Positions 36,190 to 44,022 of a stretch of DNA of 64,000 bases are shown in pieces. Numbering within the stretch: position 1 is the stretch's first letter; every line of letters starts with the position of its first letter. The notes beneath the pieces are model-generated. The model was not told where the DNA came from and searched no databases. It saw only the letters and a list, made by a program, of their open reading frames with translations. The stretch is from Muribaculaceae bacterium (lineage in GTDB: Bacteria; Bacteroidota; Bacteroidia; Bacteroidales; Muribaculaceae). A program made the position numbers and the translations under genes. The stretch lies in contig VSPE01000008.1 of NCBI GenBank assembly GCA_009775225.1, positions 10,929 through 74,928 of the forward strand, written 5' to 3'.

Positions 36190-37143
36190 CTATAGCCATA
36201 CCAATCTTGAAGAAGATAAACCGCGCCTGATATAGAGTCCCACGGAGGGATTGGATACTCGAACACCGTCCAAAGTATAGTATTCATAGTTTTCTTCGGT
36301 CTCAATATTTGCGCTGTCAATTCCTGTTTCTATCTGGGGAGACTGAATAATCGATAGTTCAGGGAATAAATTTGAAAAGTCGACATATAAATCGTATCGG
36401 CCGACTGGGAGCATAAATAGAGCCTCATTCTCAGAGCTTGCTTTTACAAAAGATGTGCTATAAGAGGCATTTTCTTCGATAGAGGAAGCTGTAATCTTGG
36501 AAACCGGGACATAGCATAACTTTAGCCAGTCTTCGCCGTTGGAGTTGCATAACGCTATGCTTCCAAATGTGTTGCCGGTATCTCCTGCAAGAATATCGAC
36601 ATCTTTAAGAATGAACATATTGTCCTGTCGCTCAAACTTCAGGCCTTCAATGTCAAGAACATTAGGTTCTTTTAGCGAGCCTAACAGATACAGGTGTTGT
36701 GGTATTCGCTGATTGACCGTAAAATAATAGAGCATTGGAACAGACCCGTTAAAGTCAATATAAAAATCATAGGTGCCTTCGGGTACTGAAATTGCAGCGA
36801 AAAATATCTTTAAGGGTGTTCCATAATTGTTAAGCGAGCCTTCTTGAATAGAATATACCGGCCCGTTTTTCCAGTTTTCTCCACAAGTTCCTGTAAATAC
36901 CAATTCTCCGAAAGTGCCGGTGGGAGTGGTCGGATATACGCTCACGTTCAGGCAGGCTAAAATACCGTTCGAATGTTCTATGAAAGTATGCTTGTCGGAA
37001 AAATCATTACCGCTATCGGTGGTTGACCCTATAATATAAAGATGTTCAGGAATATTTGCGGCGAATGTTTTTGCACTCGCAAACACCATAAGAAAGGAAA
37101 GAATGGCTGAGGTGATAAATACTTTTGATTTGCTAATGCGCAT
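36190..37143 (-). CDS. Secreted protein of unknown family with two related domains
   Basis: 317 residues from the ATG at 37143. Signal peptide of about 29 residues (SKVFITSAILSFLMVFASAK). Two related domains open with IPEHLYIIGSTTDSG and IPQHLYLLGSLKEPN, and each later has GTYDFYIDF / GRYDLYVDF; this recalls the beta-sandwich repeats of SusE/SusF-like starch-binding proteins, but the match is loose. The end, YYTLDGVRVSNPSVGLYIRR, is the C-terminal pattern found on many secreted Bacteroidales proteins and may be a sorting signal. The gene is clearly more AT-rich than its neighbours, suggesting transfer. Confidence 0.72.
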   Translation of the reverse strand: MRISKSKVFITSAILSFLMVFASAKTFAANIPEHLYIIGSTTDSGNDFSDKHTFIEHSNGILACLNVSVYPTTPTGTFGELVFTGTCGENWKNGPVYSIQEGSLNNYGTPLKIFFAAISVPEGTYDFYIDFNGSVPMLYYFTVNQRIPQHLYLLGSLKEPNVLDIEGLKFERQDNMFILKDVDILAGDTGNTFGSIALCNSNGEDWLKLCYVPVSKITASSIEENASYSTSFVKASSENEALFMLPVGRYDLYVDFSNLFPELSIIQSPQIETGIDSANIETEENYEYYTLDGVRVSNPSVGLYIRRGLSSSRLVWL

Positions 37144-37175
37144 GGTATTTAAAGTTTTTTGGATTAGATAATTTG

Positions 37176-37183
37176 CAAATTTA
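37176..37183 (-). promoter_or_regulatory. Promoter -7 element for the secreted orphan
   Basis: The minus strand reads TAAATTTG, matching TAnnTTTG, 33 bases before the ATG at 37143. Confidence 0.5.
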
Positions 37184-37281
37184 TTAAAAATTACATACTC
37201 ATCCAATTTTTTTTGTATGTTTTTTTAAAATTGGTGTGCAGGTTCAACCCGCACGCGCAGAGTCCAAGGGCAAGTGCAAAA

Positions 37282-37369
37282 TTAGCGAAAATGTTTGAAA
37301 AATTCGATGGTTGGGGTAGAGAAATTAAGTTTCTCTCTGGGACGTCGATTCAGTCTGGCCTGAATTTCC
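37282..37369 (-). pseudogene. C-terminal stump of an IS30-family transposase
   Basis: The minus strand from 37369 reads in frame PEIQARLNRRPREKLNFSTP, then TIEFFKHFR and a stop at 37282. The LNRRPREKLNF block is the hallmark of the C-terminal end of IS30-family (IS4351-like) transposases. The coding sequence is cut exactly where the next IS begins (37370). Its N-terminal part is not found on the other side of that IS. Confidence 0.75.
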
Positions 37370-37399
37370 GGCAGGTTGGACATTTTGGGTGATGAATTG
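37370..37399 (+). repeat. Left terminal inverted repeat of the IS
   Basis: Begins GGCAGGTTGGACATTTTGGG; exact inverse of 38445-38474. The inner part GGACATTTTGGGTGAT recurs as a direct copy at 37419-37434, 41 bases further in, at this end only. Confidence 0.9.
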
Positions 37400-37473
37400 C
37401 AATGCAAAAGTTCTCAGTGGACATTTTGGGTGATAACCATCAAATTGGCCGCAGTCAAACTGGCTTGATTGTC

Positions 37474-38398
37474 TCAATAGTGCCTTTTGAGATATTCATC
37501 TATTAGTTTCTTTCTGTTTTCCCTGCTGATTCCCCGATGAACCCTGACCTTTGTTTTCAAGTCGGAGAAAACAGTCTCAAGAGCATTGTTTGTATTTGGA
37601 ATCCCTGTTTCGGGGTAATCATAAAAAGTCCAGAGCAATGGCATGTTACGTTTTATGCTCAGGTATGCGCTGCGTAGTTTCGGCCGCATATATGGAGGTG
37701 TGGGACGCTTGACCCTTTTATCATGAATACGTTCATTGACAATATCCTTATATTTCTCATACCATTCATTGAAAGTTCCGCAGAAACTTTCCTTATCCGT
37801 CCTTGCGATAATGTTTATGAGGTTCAGCAGTTCCTGAGATGCTTCAATGTCCAGGTTCTGAGTCAGATACCTGCGGACAATAAGAATCTGATGAAACTGG
37901 CACATCTGCACAGGTATAGGCTTCAATGCCTGAGGCAGCCCCTTCATTCCATCAATCACAATGCCGTATATATTGAACCCGTTGCCTTTCAACCATTCTA
38001 CTCCCTCTACATATTGTGCGATTGTTTCATGTCGCACATACTTGTGCCATAAAACAACATTCCGAAGTGCATCCTTGATAACCATAAGACCAAAGTTCCT
38101 GCCCCAATATGTTGTATCCATCTGTATGGTTACATCCTTGTGCTTTGCGATCTTGCGGATATACCGCATGCATTCCAAATCCCTGCGGATAGTTTTTTCG
38201 CAGACACCATACTTGGTCGCGAGTTGTTCCAGAGTCTGTTTGCCTTCTATATAGTCACTGATAACCTTGGATCTATCTCGCCTAATACCTCCATCAAAAC
38301 GACGGCCACAGTCCTTGCATTTATAACGTTGGGTACGCCCTCTCAGACCGTTCCGGACCACATTTTTAGATTCGCAGAAAAAGCATTTTTTTAATCAT
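37474..38398 (-). pseudogene. Zn-ribbon transposase with an apparent start-proximal frameshift (IS256/IS1249-like)
   Basis: About 307 residues if read across a frameshift. The start at 38398 gives MIKK and then runs into a run of seven A (38386-38392 as T on the plus strand). Removing one A joins it to CFFCESKNVVRNG and the long frame (295 residues from the GTG at 38361). That completes an N-terminal zinc ribbon CxxC...CKDC followed by a Mutator-like catalytic core (IQMDTTYWGRNFG; DGMKGLPQAL; QMCQFHQILIVRRYLTQ). Either the element is inactivated by one extra A, or it uses slippage on A7. A TATCTTTG promoter element precedes the ATG. Confidence 0.8.
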
Positions 38399-38415
38399 CT
38401 CAATAATTATCTTCG

Positions 38416-38423
38416 CAAAGATA
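38416..38423 (-). promoter_or_regulatory. Promoter -7 element of the IS transposase
   Basis: The minus strand reads TATCTTTG, 17 bases before the ATG at 38398, giving a very short leader. This supports that ATG as the native start rather than the GTG at 38361. Confidence 0.55.
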
Positions 38424-38444
38424 ATAAAATCAATTGATTACAGA

Positions 38445-38474
38445 CAATTCATCACCCAAAATGTCCAACCTGCC
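38445..38474 (-). repeat. Right terminal inverted repeat of the IS
   Basis: Ends ...CAAAATGTCCAACCTGCC; exact inverse of 37370-37399. Confidence 0.9.
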
Positions 38475-39089
38475 TTTTTCCCGACCTTGTTCGGGCTGAT
38501 ATTTAATGCCTTGATCACTGTTGTCGACGGCATATTTGTGGGGCAGGGGGGGCGGCCTGACGGTATTGCTGTTGTGAATATCATAGCTCCGCTGTTCATG
38601 GTTGTCACAGGCACTGGGCTTTATGCAGGGTATCGGCCGCTCGGTGGTGAGCGGCATTGCCATGGCGCAGGGCGACAGCGATAAGGCTTGCGTGAATATG
38701 ACGCAGGCGTCTGTCCTCGGCGCTGTGCTGATAGGCATGCTTGTGACGGTGCTGTCGGTGTCGGGAGAGGGTACGGCGCGCTTGCTCGGTTGCTCCGTCA
38801 CTCGTATGCCAGGGGCTCTTGACTATCTTGCGTGGCTGCTTCCGGGTATGTTTTTCCTGGTATTCGAGTGTATAGGCATGATGGTTATCCGTCTCGACGG
38901 TTCGCCCAAGTTTGCCGTGATGTGCAATATTGTCCCTGCCGTCATTAATTTCGTGCTCGACTATATTTTGGTGTTTCCTTGCGGAATGGGTGTTAAAGGC
39001 GCTGCCATTCCGGCTTCGGAGGCATAACGCTCGTGTTTGTGAGTGCCGACTATCTGCTTGTGCGCCGTCGGCTCTACGGCATGGCGTAG
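38475..39089 (+). pseudogene. MATE exporter pseudogene, truncated at both ends, frameshifted
   Basis: Directly after the IS the plus strand reads FFPTLFGLIFNALITVVDG, the first membrane helices of a MATE protein, without its start. Near 38620-38635 the frame must change to continue as GFMQGIGRSVVSGIAM. A second shift after GVKGAAI (about 39010) is needed to reach GGITLVFVSADYLLVRRRLYG, which then meets a stop at 39089. The C-terminal half of the protein is missing. It is not a copy of the intact MATE gene at 12 kb. Confidence 0.82.
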
Positions 39090-39167
39090 CACTTCCGTAC
39101 TTCCGTTGCGTGTTTTTACCCCTGGTTTCGGAAGGAAAGTAAAGAGCGGAAGTAGCTGAATAAAGCA

Positions 39168-39197
39168 GGGCGGTGTTTCGAGTTCGGTCACCGCCCT
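39168..39197 (-). terminator. Terminator-like hairpin after ddl
   Basis: Minus strand: stem GGGCGGTG / CACCGCCC with loop, followed by TGCTTTATT. The T-run is weak, but the stem is GC-rich and 24 bases past the ddl stop. Confidence 0.65.
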
Positions 39198-39221
39198 GTG
39201 TGTATGTTTATGTCGGTATAA

Positions 39222-40412
39222 TCAGTACTTGGCACACTTGGCTCCTTTGGCACCTTTTACTCCGCCGCCCATTGCGAAGATGTTGGCGTCGTAGCTTACG
39301 GTTTTTGCGCTCTGCTCGCGTTTGCGCTTGAGTGCGAGTTTTACCAGACGTTCCATAAGCTCGGTGAAGTCGATGCCTACGGGCTTCCACAGGTAAAACG
39401 AGAGCGAGCCGGGGATAGTGTTGATTTCGTTTACATAGATGTCGCGGGTCTTGGCGTCAATCATCATGTCGACGCGGCTCACGCCGTGGCACGAAAGCAC
39501 GCGGAATGTCTCGCCTGCAAGGGTGCGTATGCGTTCGGTTTCGTCGGCGGGAAGGTCAGCGGGGATGCGCTTTGCAGCGGCGTGCATGCCTCGGTTGTCT
39601 TTTGAACCTCCCATGTATTTATCCTGGTACGACAGAATTTCGCCGCTTTTGATAGGCTCTTCAAGTACCGATGTTATGTAGTCGTCGCAGTCGCCTAGCA
39701 CTGCGCAGTTTATTTCCTGAAGGTTTTCCACCATATCTTCCACAATCACGCGAGTAGAGTAGCGGCGTGCGTCGTCGACGCGCTCAAGCAGCTGCTCGCG
39801 GTTTTCAGCGCGACCGATGCCCACGCTCGAGCCGAGGTTGGCCGGTTTTACTATCACGGGATATCCGAGCTTGCTTTCTATTTTTTCGATGAGTTCGTCG
39901 CGGCGGCTGAACCACTGTTTGTCGGTGAACCATACGTAGTCCACCACCGGCAGGCCGTCGGCTGCGAGTATCATCTTCATGGTGATTTTATCCATGCCGT
40001 TGGCCGAAGCGAGAGTGTTGCATCCGGCGTAGGGCAGGCCTATGGTTTCGAGTACACCTTCGAATATGCCGTCTTCGCCGTTGGAGCCGTGCAGCACGGG
40101 AATGGCTAGGTCGAGAGTGGCGGCAACATCGCTGCCGAACAGCGGTTTTCGGTTTTTGTATAGCTTGTAGTCGCCGAAAATAGGGCGCATGTACACTTCG
40201 GTGCATTGTGCCAGCAGGGCGTTGAGGTTGCGGTAGTTCTTCACGTCGGTGAGAACTTCGCCTGTATACCATTTGCCTTGCTTGGTGATATACACGGGTA
40301 CTACGTCATACTTGTCGCGGTCGATGGCGGCCATGGCTTGATTGGCCGAGATTACCGATATTTCGTGTTCGGTAGAGCGTCCGCCGAAGAATACGCCTAT
40401 TGTGGTTTTCAT
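39222..40412 (-). CDS. ddl: D-alanine--D-alanine ligase
   Basis: 396 residues. It is an ATP-grasp ligase. The N-terminal GVFFGGRSTEHEISVISA, the middle VIVKPANLGSSVGIGRA, and the C-terminal metal site YVNEINTIPGSLSFYLW are typical of Ddl. The KPANLGSSVGI and NEINTIPG wording and length also resemble the VanA-like branch, so D-Ala-D-Ala versus other products cannot be fully fixed by eye. It ends in a Gly/Lys/Ala/Cys-rich tail (GGGVKGAKGAKCAKY). It is the last gene of the hydrolase/Mur-ligase/ddl operon. Confidence 0.92.
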   Translation of the reverse strand: MKTTIGVFFGGRSTEHEISVISANQAMAAIDRDKYDVVPVYITKQGKWYTGEVLTDVKNYRNLNALLAQCTEVYMRPIFGDYKLYKNRKPLFGSDVAATLDLAIPVLHGSNGEDGIFEGVLETIGLPYAGCNTLASANGMDKITMKMILAADGLPVVDYVWFTDKQWFSRRDELIEKIESKLGYPVIVKPANLGSSVGIGRAENREQLLERVDDARRYSTRVIVEDMVENLQEINCAVLGDCDDYITSVLEEPIKSGEILSYQDKYMGGSKDNRGMHAAAKRIPADLPADETERIRTLAGETFRVLSCHGVSRVDMMIDAKTRDIYVNEINTIPGSLSFYLWKPVGIDFTELMERLVKLALKRKREQSAKTVSYDANIFAMGGGVKGAKGAKCAKY

Positions 40413-40442
40413 TGTTGTGTTCTATTGTTGTTGAGGTGTTTT

Positions 40443-42071
40443 TTACTTGAAAGTGTCGGGAAGGTCGTTTTCGTACAGTACGGTGTCGCCGGCAGTCGCC
40501 ATTGATGTAAGGAGCTGTTGCGCCTGGGTGAAGCTTTCGACGGGGCGTACGGCTTCGGGTGGCATGCCACCCTCTTTAAGGCCTTCGAGAATGGCGTCGC
40601 GGTTATATTCGCCTACAATAATGGCAATGTCGCAGCACGAAGCGGCTTTTTTGCCGAAGTCGCGGTTGCGGTCGTATTGCTCGGGGCCGAGTTCTATCAT
40701 GCCGGGTGTGACAAGGAAGCGTTTCCCCTCGTTGAAGGCGGCCAGCACATCGAGAGCCATTGCCGAGCCTACCGGGTTGCTGTTGAAGGCATCGTCGATT
40801 ATGGTGAGGCTGCCGGGAACGCGCTTCACGCTCAGGCGATGTTCTACCTGCTCGAGCCTTTCGACGGCGTATGCTATGTGTTGGTCGTCTACTCCGAAGG
40901 CTCGGGCCATAGCGGCGGCGGCAAGGATGTTCGATATGTTGCACTCTCCCACAAGATGAGTGAACAGCGGCAGGCGGTGCCCGTCGGCCATGCACACTAT
41001 AGTGAAGTGAGTGCCTCCGGGGGTGTAGTTTATGTCGGTGGCGATGTAGTCGGCGCTTTCTGTGTTCTTTACGGCGTAGCGCAGGCAGCGGGTATTGTCT
41101 ACGGGGCGGTCGGCGATTTTTTCGAAGTCGTTGTTTATCACGGCTATGCCTCCTGCGGGCAGTGAGTCGACCAGCTCGAATTTTGTGGACTGTACATTCT
41201 CTATGGTCTTGAATGACTCAAGGTGCTGTGGGCCTACAGCAGTGACTATGCCCGCTTCGGGATGCACAAGGTCGCATATTTCTTTTATGTCGCCTACGTT
41301 CTTGGCTCCCATTTCGCAGATAAACACTTCGTGGTACGGCTTAAGCTGCTCGCGTATCGTGCGTACCACACCGAGGGTTGTGTTGTAGCTGCCGGGGGTC
41401 ATAAGAGTCTCATATTTCTCCGACAGTATGCTGTAGAGATAGTGCTTGGTTGTTGTCTTGCCGTAGCTGCCGGTAACACCTATTACCTTGAGGCCCGGCA
41501 TGGATGCCAGGATGCGGGCGGCATCATTGTAGTAAGCGCGGGTGATGCGGTTTTCTACGGGGGAGAGCAGGGCATTGGCTGCTATTATCAGCAGATGCGA
41601 ACAGCAATAGCATGCCAGCAGTCCTTCTGTTGCGGAAAAGATATAGCTGCCTGCAGTGAGAGTCTGCGAGGCCACATTGGTGAGCGTCATGGCTATTGCG
41701 GCCACAACGGCGGCCAGCAGCAGAGCCGTGATATATATGCGGCTTGCCCTCATGGTCATCACCAATGGCTTCTTATAGCGGCGTCGGGCCATGCTGAAGC
41801 CACTAATAATAGAGAATATGGCTATAAGAACTGCCGATACAATATTGGGGCTGAACGGAGTGAGTGCTATAAAAAATATTATCATGCCGCACAGGCGCCG
41901 GCCCGAAGTGCTGTCGCCCGACTGTTTAAGCCACTTCAGGTAGCGCTCGCGTCGATATGAGTTTTGCTGAAACATCATCAGGCAGCGCCGCAGCTCTATG
42001 CCGAGGCAGAAAAGCGCCGACAGCGCGGCTGCGACATATATAATAATGTGTATGGCGGGAGTTGGTGTCAT
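40443..42071 (-). CDS. Membrane-anchored MurF-like Mur ligase
   Basis: 542 residues. The first about 170 residues hold five or so membrane helices, absent from housekeeping MurF. Then comes a Mur ligase core: P-loop GVTGSYGKTTT (198-208), the central CEMGAKNVGDI motif of MurF-type enzymes, and the C-terminal IDDAFNSNPVGSAMALDVL. MurF adds the D-Ala-D-Ala dipeptide to UDP-MurNAc-tripeptide; a membrane-bound relative beside ddl may add that or a modified dipeptide to a lipid-linked precursor. Its start overlaps the end of the hydrolase gene by 4 bases. It might be a paralogue of the dcw-cluster murF, which is not in this window. Confidence 0.85.
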   Translation of the reverse strand: MTPTPAIHIIIYVAAALSALFCLGIELRRCLMMFQQNSYRRERYLKWLKQSGDSTSGRRLCGMIIFFIALTPFSPNIVSAVLIAIFSIISGFSMARRRYKKPLVMTMRASRIYITALLLAAVVAAIAMTLTNVASQTLTAGSYIFSATEGLLACYCCSHLLIIAANALLSPVENRITRAYYNDAARILASMPGLKVIGVTGSYGKTTTKHYLYSILSEKYETLMTPGSYNTTLGVVRTIREQLKPYHEVFICEMGAKNVGDIKEICDLVHPEAGIVTAVGPQHLESFKTIENVQSTKFELVDSLPAGGIAVINNDFEKIADRPVDNTRCLRYAVKNTESADYIATDINYTPGGTHFTIVCMADGHRLPLFTHLVGECNISNILAAAAMARAFGVDDQHIAYAVERLEQVEHRLSVKRVPGSLTIIDDAFNSNPVGSAMALDVLAAFNEGKRFLVTPGMIELGPEQYDRNRDFGKKAASCCDIAIIVGEYNRDAILEGLKEGGMPPEAVRPVESFTQAQQLLTSMATAGDTVLYENDLPDTFK

Positions 42072-42832
42072 GACAGAAAATTTTGTATTACGGCCGCCGT
42101 CTGGCCGGGGCGGTCGAGAAATGAATAATGACCGGCTTCAGGATAGCTCACAAGGCCGGCATCGGGTATGAGCTTCTCCATTTTGCGGGCGTCGCGCAGA
42201 GGTGTGGCAGTGTCTTTTTCGCCCCAGATAAGCAATACGGGGGCTTTTATGAGGTGTAGCAGGCCGGTGAGGTCTTCGTTTACCACGCGGCTCATTATGG
42301 CGCGCATCTTTGGTGAGGCATTACGGTAGTCGGCCGAGCCGGAGCGCCCGCGCATGCGCTCTATGATGTGCGAGGCGCGTGTGCCGCCTACTATGAATGG
42401 CAACAGATGCCTGGCGGTTTTGAAGCTGTACACCTTTATATAATATCGCAGAGAGCGGCGCGGCTTTATGCCGGCGGCGTCGACGAGTATCACGCGGTCG
42501 ACAGCCGTGCGCGACGACATCATTATTGCAATTCGGCCTCCGAATGAGTGTCCGATAAGCACCGGGCGCTCTATCGACTCGCGGCGGCAGAATTCTTCGA
42601 TGAATGTGGTATAGCAGTCTACACCCCACACCTCAGCAGGCTCGTCCGATTTGCCGAAGCCAGGCAGGTCGAGGTTGTATACGCGGGTAGAAGGCAGGAG
42701 TGCGGCCTGTGCCAGTACGGCTACCGTACTGGCCTCGCATCCCCAACCGTGCATCACAACTACGGCGCGGGAGCCGTCGCCCTCCACGTCGTACCGCATC
42801 GTCACGCCGTCTATCTCTATTGTTTTTTTCAT
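42068..42832 (-). CDS. Alpha/beta-hydrolase
   Basis: 254 residues from the ATG at 42832 (a TTG at 42841 is less likely). Nucleophile S96 lies in GHSFGG, the oxyanion HGWG at 28-31, and the catalytic histidine in EAGHYSFLDRP near the end. It has no signal peptide, so the protein is cytoplasmic. It heads the operon with the membrane Mur ligase and ddl, so its substrate is likely a peptide, ester or amide linked to cell-wall precursors. Promoter element TAACTTTG at 42851. Confidence 0.88.
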   Translation of the reverse strand: MKKTIEIDGVTMRYDVEGDGSRAVVVMHGWGCEASTVAVLAQAALLPSTRVYNLDLPGFGKSDEPAEVWGVDCYTTFIEEFCRRESIERPVLIGHSFGGRIAIMMSSRTAVDRVILVDAAGIKPRRSLRYYIKVYSFKTARHLLPFIVGGTRASHIIERMRGRSGSADYRNASPKMRAIMSRVVNEDLTGLLHLIKAPVLLIWGEKDTATPLRDARKMEKLIPDAGLVSYPEAGHYSFLDRPGQTAAVIQNFLS

Positions 42833-42850
42833 AGTTGACAAAAATTCTTA

Positions 42851-42858
42851 CAAAGTTA
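42851..42858 (-). promoter_or_regulatory. Promoter -7 element of the hydrolase/Mur ligase/ddl operon
   Basis: The minus strand reads TAACTTTG, 19 bases before the ATG at 42832, so the leader is about 10 bases. Confidence 0.6.
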
Positions 42859-43005
42859 AATAAACGCCTCCACTTGGCGAAAAGTTTTGCCTAAAAAAGT
42901 ACCTTATATTAGGCGTAGAGCCTGCAAAAAGCCCTCGAAATGTTAAAAAGCATCTTTTTATACAAAAAAGTTACATCGAAAATTTGCCAAATGGGAAATT
43001 AGCGC

Positions 43006-43013
43006 TAACTTTG
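43006..43013 (+). promoter_or_regulatory. Strong promoter for the small lipoprotein
   Basis: TAACTTTG with TTTG at 42983-42986 as -33 element (spacing 19). The predicted leader is about 40 bases, AT-rich. Confidence 0.7.
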
Positions 43014-43061
43014 TGCTGTTTTTGAAGCAAACAATTGTTTTATTACTAAATCAAAACGAAA

Positions 43062-43277
43062 ATGAAAAAGTTAGTTTTAATGCTTGCTGTTGTATTCAGC
43101 ATGTCATTCTTCGCTTGCGGTAACAAAGAGCAGGCTACTGAAGCTACCGCAGAAGAAGTTGCAGTTGAAGAAGCTGCTCCCGTTGCTGAAGAAGTAGCTG
43201 TTGCTGTTGACAGCCTCAACGACACCACCGTTGTTGTAGAAACTGCTGAAGTAGCTGAAGCTCCCGTTGCTGAATAA
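43062..43277 (+). CDS. Tiny acidic lipoprotein
   Basis: 71 residues. A lipoprotein signal ends SFFAC with C19 as the lipidated residue. The mature part of about 53 residues is built almost only from Ala, Glu, Val and Thr in short irregular repeats (EEVAVEEAAPVAEEVAVAV; EVAEAPVAE). It has no cysteine besides the anchor and few basic residues. With a consensus promoter and its own terminator it looks like a highly expressed one-gene unit, comparable in style to small abundant envelope lipoproteins. The function is unknown; it is probably disordered. Confidence 0.78.
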   Translation: MKKLVLMLAVVFSMSFFACGNKEQATEATAEEVAVEEAAPVAEEVAVAVDSLNDTTVVVETAEVAEAPVAE

Positions 43278-43329
43278 TTTCAGCCGGTTCAATGCCCGCT
43301 GCTGCGAGCATACTAAACTGAAACAGTAT

Positions 43330-43371
43330 TGAAGAGGTCATCGACGAGGTCGACGGCCTCTTTCAATTTTG
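43330..43371 (+). terminator. Intrinsic terminator after the small lipoprotein
   Basis: TTGAAGAGG pairs with CCTCTTTCAA around a second inner hairpin (GTCATCGACGAGGTCGACGG), followed by TTTT. It isolates the lipoprotein gene from ruvA. Confidence 0.75.
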
Positions 43372-43391
43372 GCAGACATTCCACTTATTCG

Positions 43392-43399
43392 TATTTTTG
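43392..43399 (+). promoter_or_regulatory. Promoter -7 element for ruvA-sprA
   Basis: TATTTTTG, a perfect match to TAnnTTTG, 24 bases before the ruvA ATG. Confidence 0.6.
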
Positions 43400-43422
43400 C
43401 AGAATAAAACTGAATTTTACCG

Positions 43423-44007
43423 ATGATAGAATATGTGAAAGGGCAGCTTGCGGTACTCACACCCGCTTCGGCGGTGATAGAGACAGCCGGCGGTGTTGCC
43501 TATTACCTTAATATAAGTCTGCCCACTTACTCGACCCTTGAGGGGCGCGGGGATGGGCGTCTGTATGTGCACGAGTCAATCCGCGACGACGCCTGGGTGC
43601 TGTATGGTTTTGCCGAGGAGCGCGAGCGCGAGCTTTTCCGTTCGCTGATAGGAGTGTCGGGAGTAGGTGCGGCCACTGCGCTAATCATACTGTCGTCGTT
43701 GCAAGGTGATGAGCTTGCTGCCGTGATTTCGAGCGGCGACGTAAAGCGCCTTAAAAGTATAAAAGGTATAGGTGCAAAGACGGCCGAACGCATAATTGTG
43801 GACTTGCGCGATAAAATAAAAGGCACGTCGGATACGTTATTTATTCAGACACCCTCGCACAGCGAGGCCTTCGATGAGGCTTTGGCTGCTCTGCACATGT
43901 TGGGCTTCGACAAGAAGCAGAGCGAGAAAGCGCTTACGGCACTATTCAAAGCCGACCCCGCCATAAAGGTCGAGGTTGCCATCAAGAAGGCTCTGTCGAT
44001 GATGTAG
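43423..44007 (+). CDS. ruvA: Holliday junction helicase subunit RuvA
   Basis: 194 residues, normal length. An N-terminal OB-fold (MIEYVKGQLAVLTPASAVIE), a central helix-hairpin-helix region (FRSLIGVSGVGAATALIILS; LKSIKGIGAKTAERIIVDL), and the C-terminal RuvB-binding domain (ALAALHMLGFDKKQSEKALTAL). It binds four-way junctions and loads RuvB. It sits 15 bases before sprA, a common arrangement in Bacteroidetes. Confidence 0.96.
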   Translation: MIEYVKGQLAVLTPASAVIETAGGVAYYLNISLPTYSTLEGRGDGRLYVHESIRDDAWVLYGFAEERERELFRSLIGVSGVGAATALIILSSLQGDELAAVISSGDVKRLKSIKGIGAKTAERIIVDLRDKIKGTSDTLFIQTPSHSEAFDEALAALHMLGFDKKQSEKALTALFKADPAIKVEVAIKKALSMM

Positions 44008-44022
44008 AGGTGTCGCCTCTGA

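Larger units (their letters stand above)
37370..38474. mobile_element. Complete insertion sequence, about 1.1 kb, perfect 30-bp inverted ends
   Basis: The two ends are exact inverted copies of 30 bases (37370-37399 and 38445-38474). One transposase gene lies on the minus strand with its own promoter. No obvious direct target repeat flanks the element. The left flank is an IS30 transposase stump and the right flank a MATE fragment, so the flanks no longer match one original site. Confidence 0.88.

Noticed and set aside
37474..38361. Transposase starting at the GTG at 38361
   Set aside because: This would cut the zinc ribbon in half; the upstream codons CFFCESKN continue it, and the promoter is matched to the ATG at 38398.
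38475..39089. A functional short MATE gene
   Set aside because: No start codon region, at least two frameshifts and loss of the C-terminal half.
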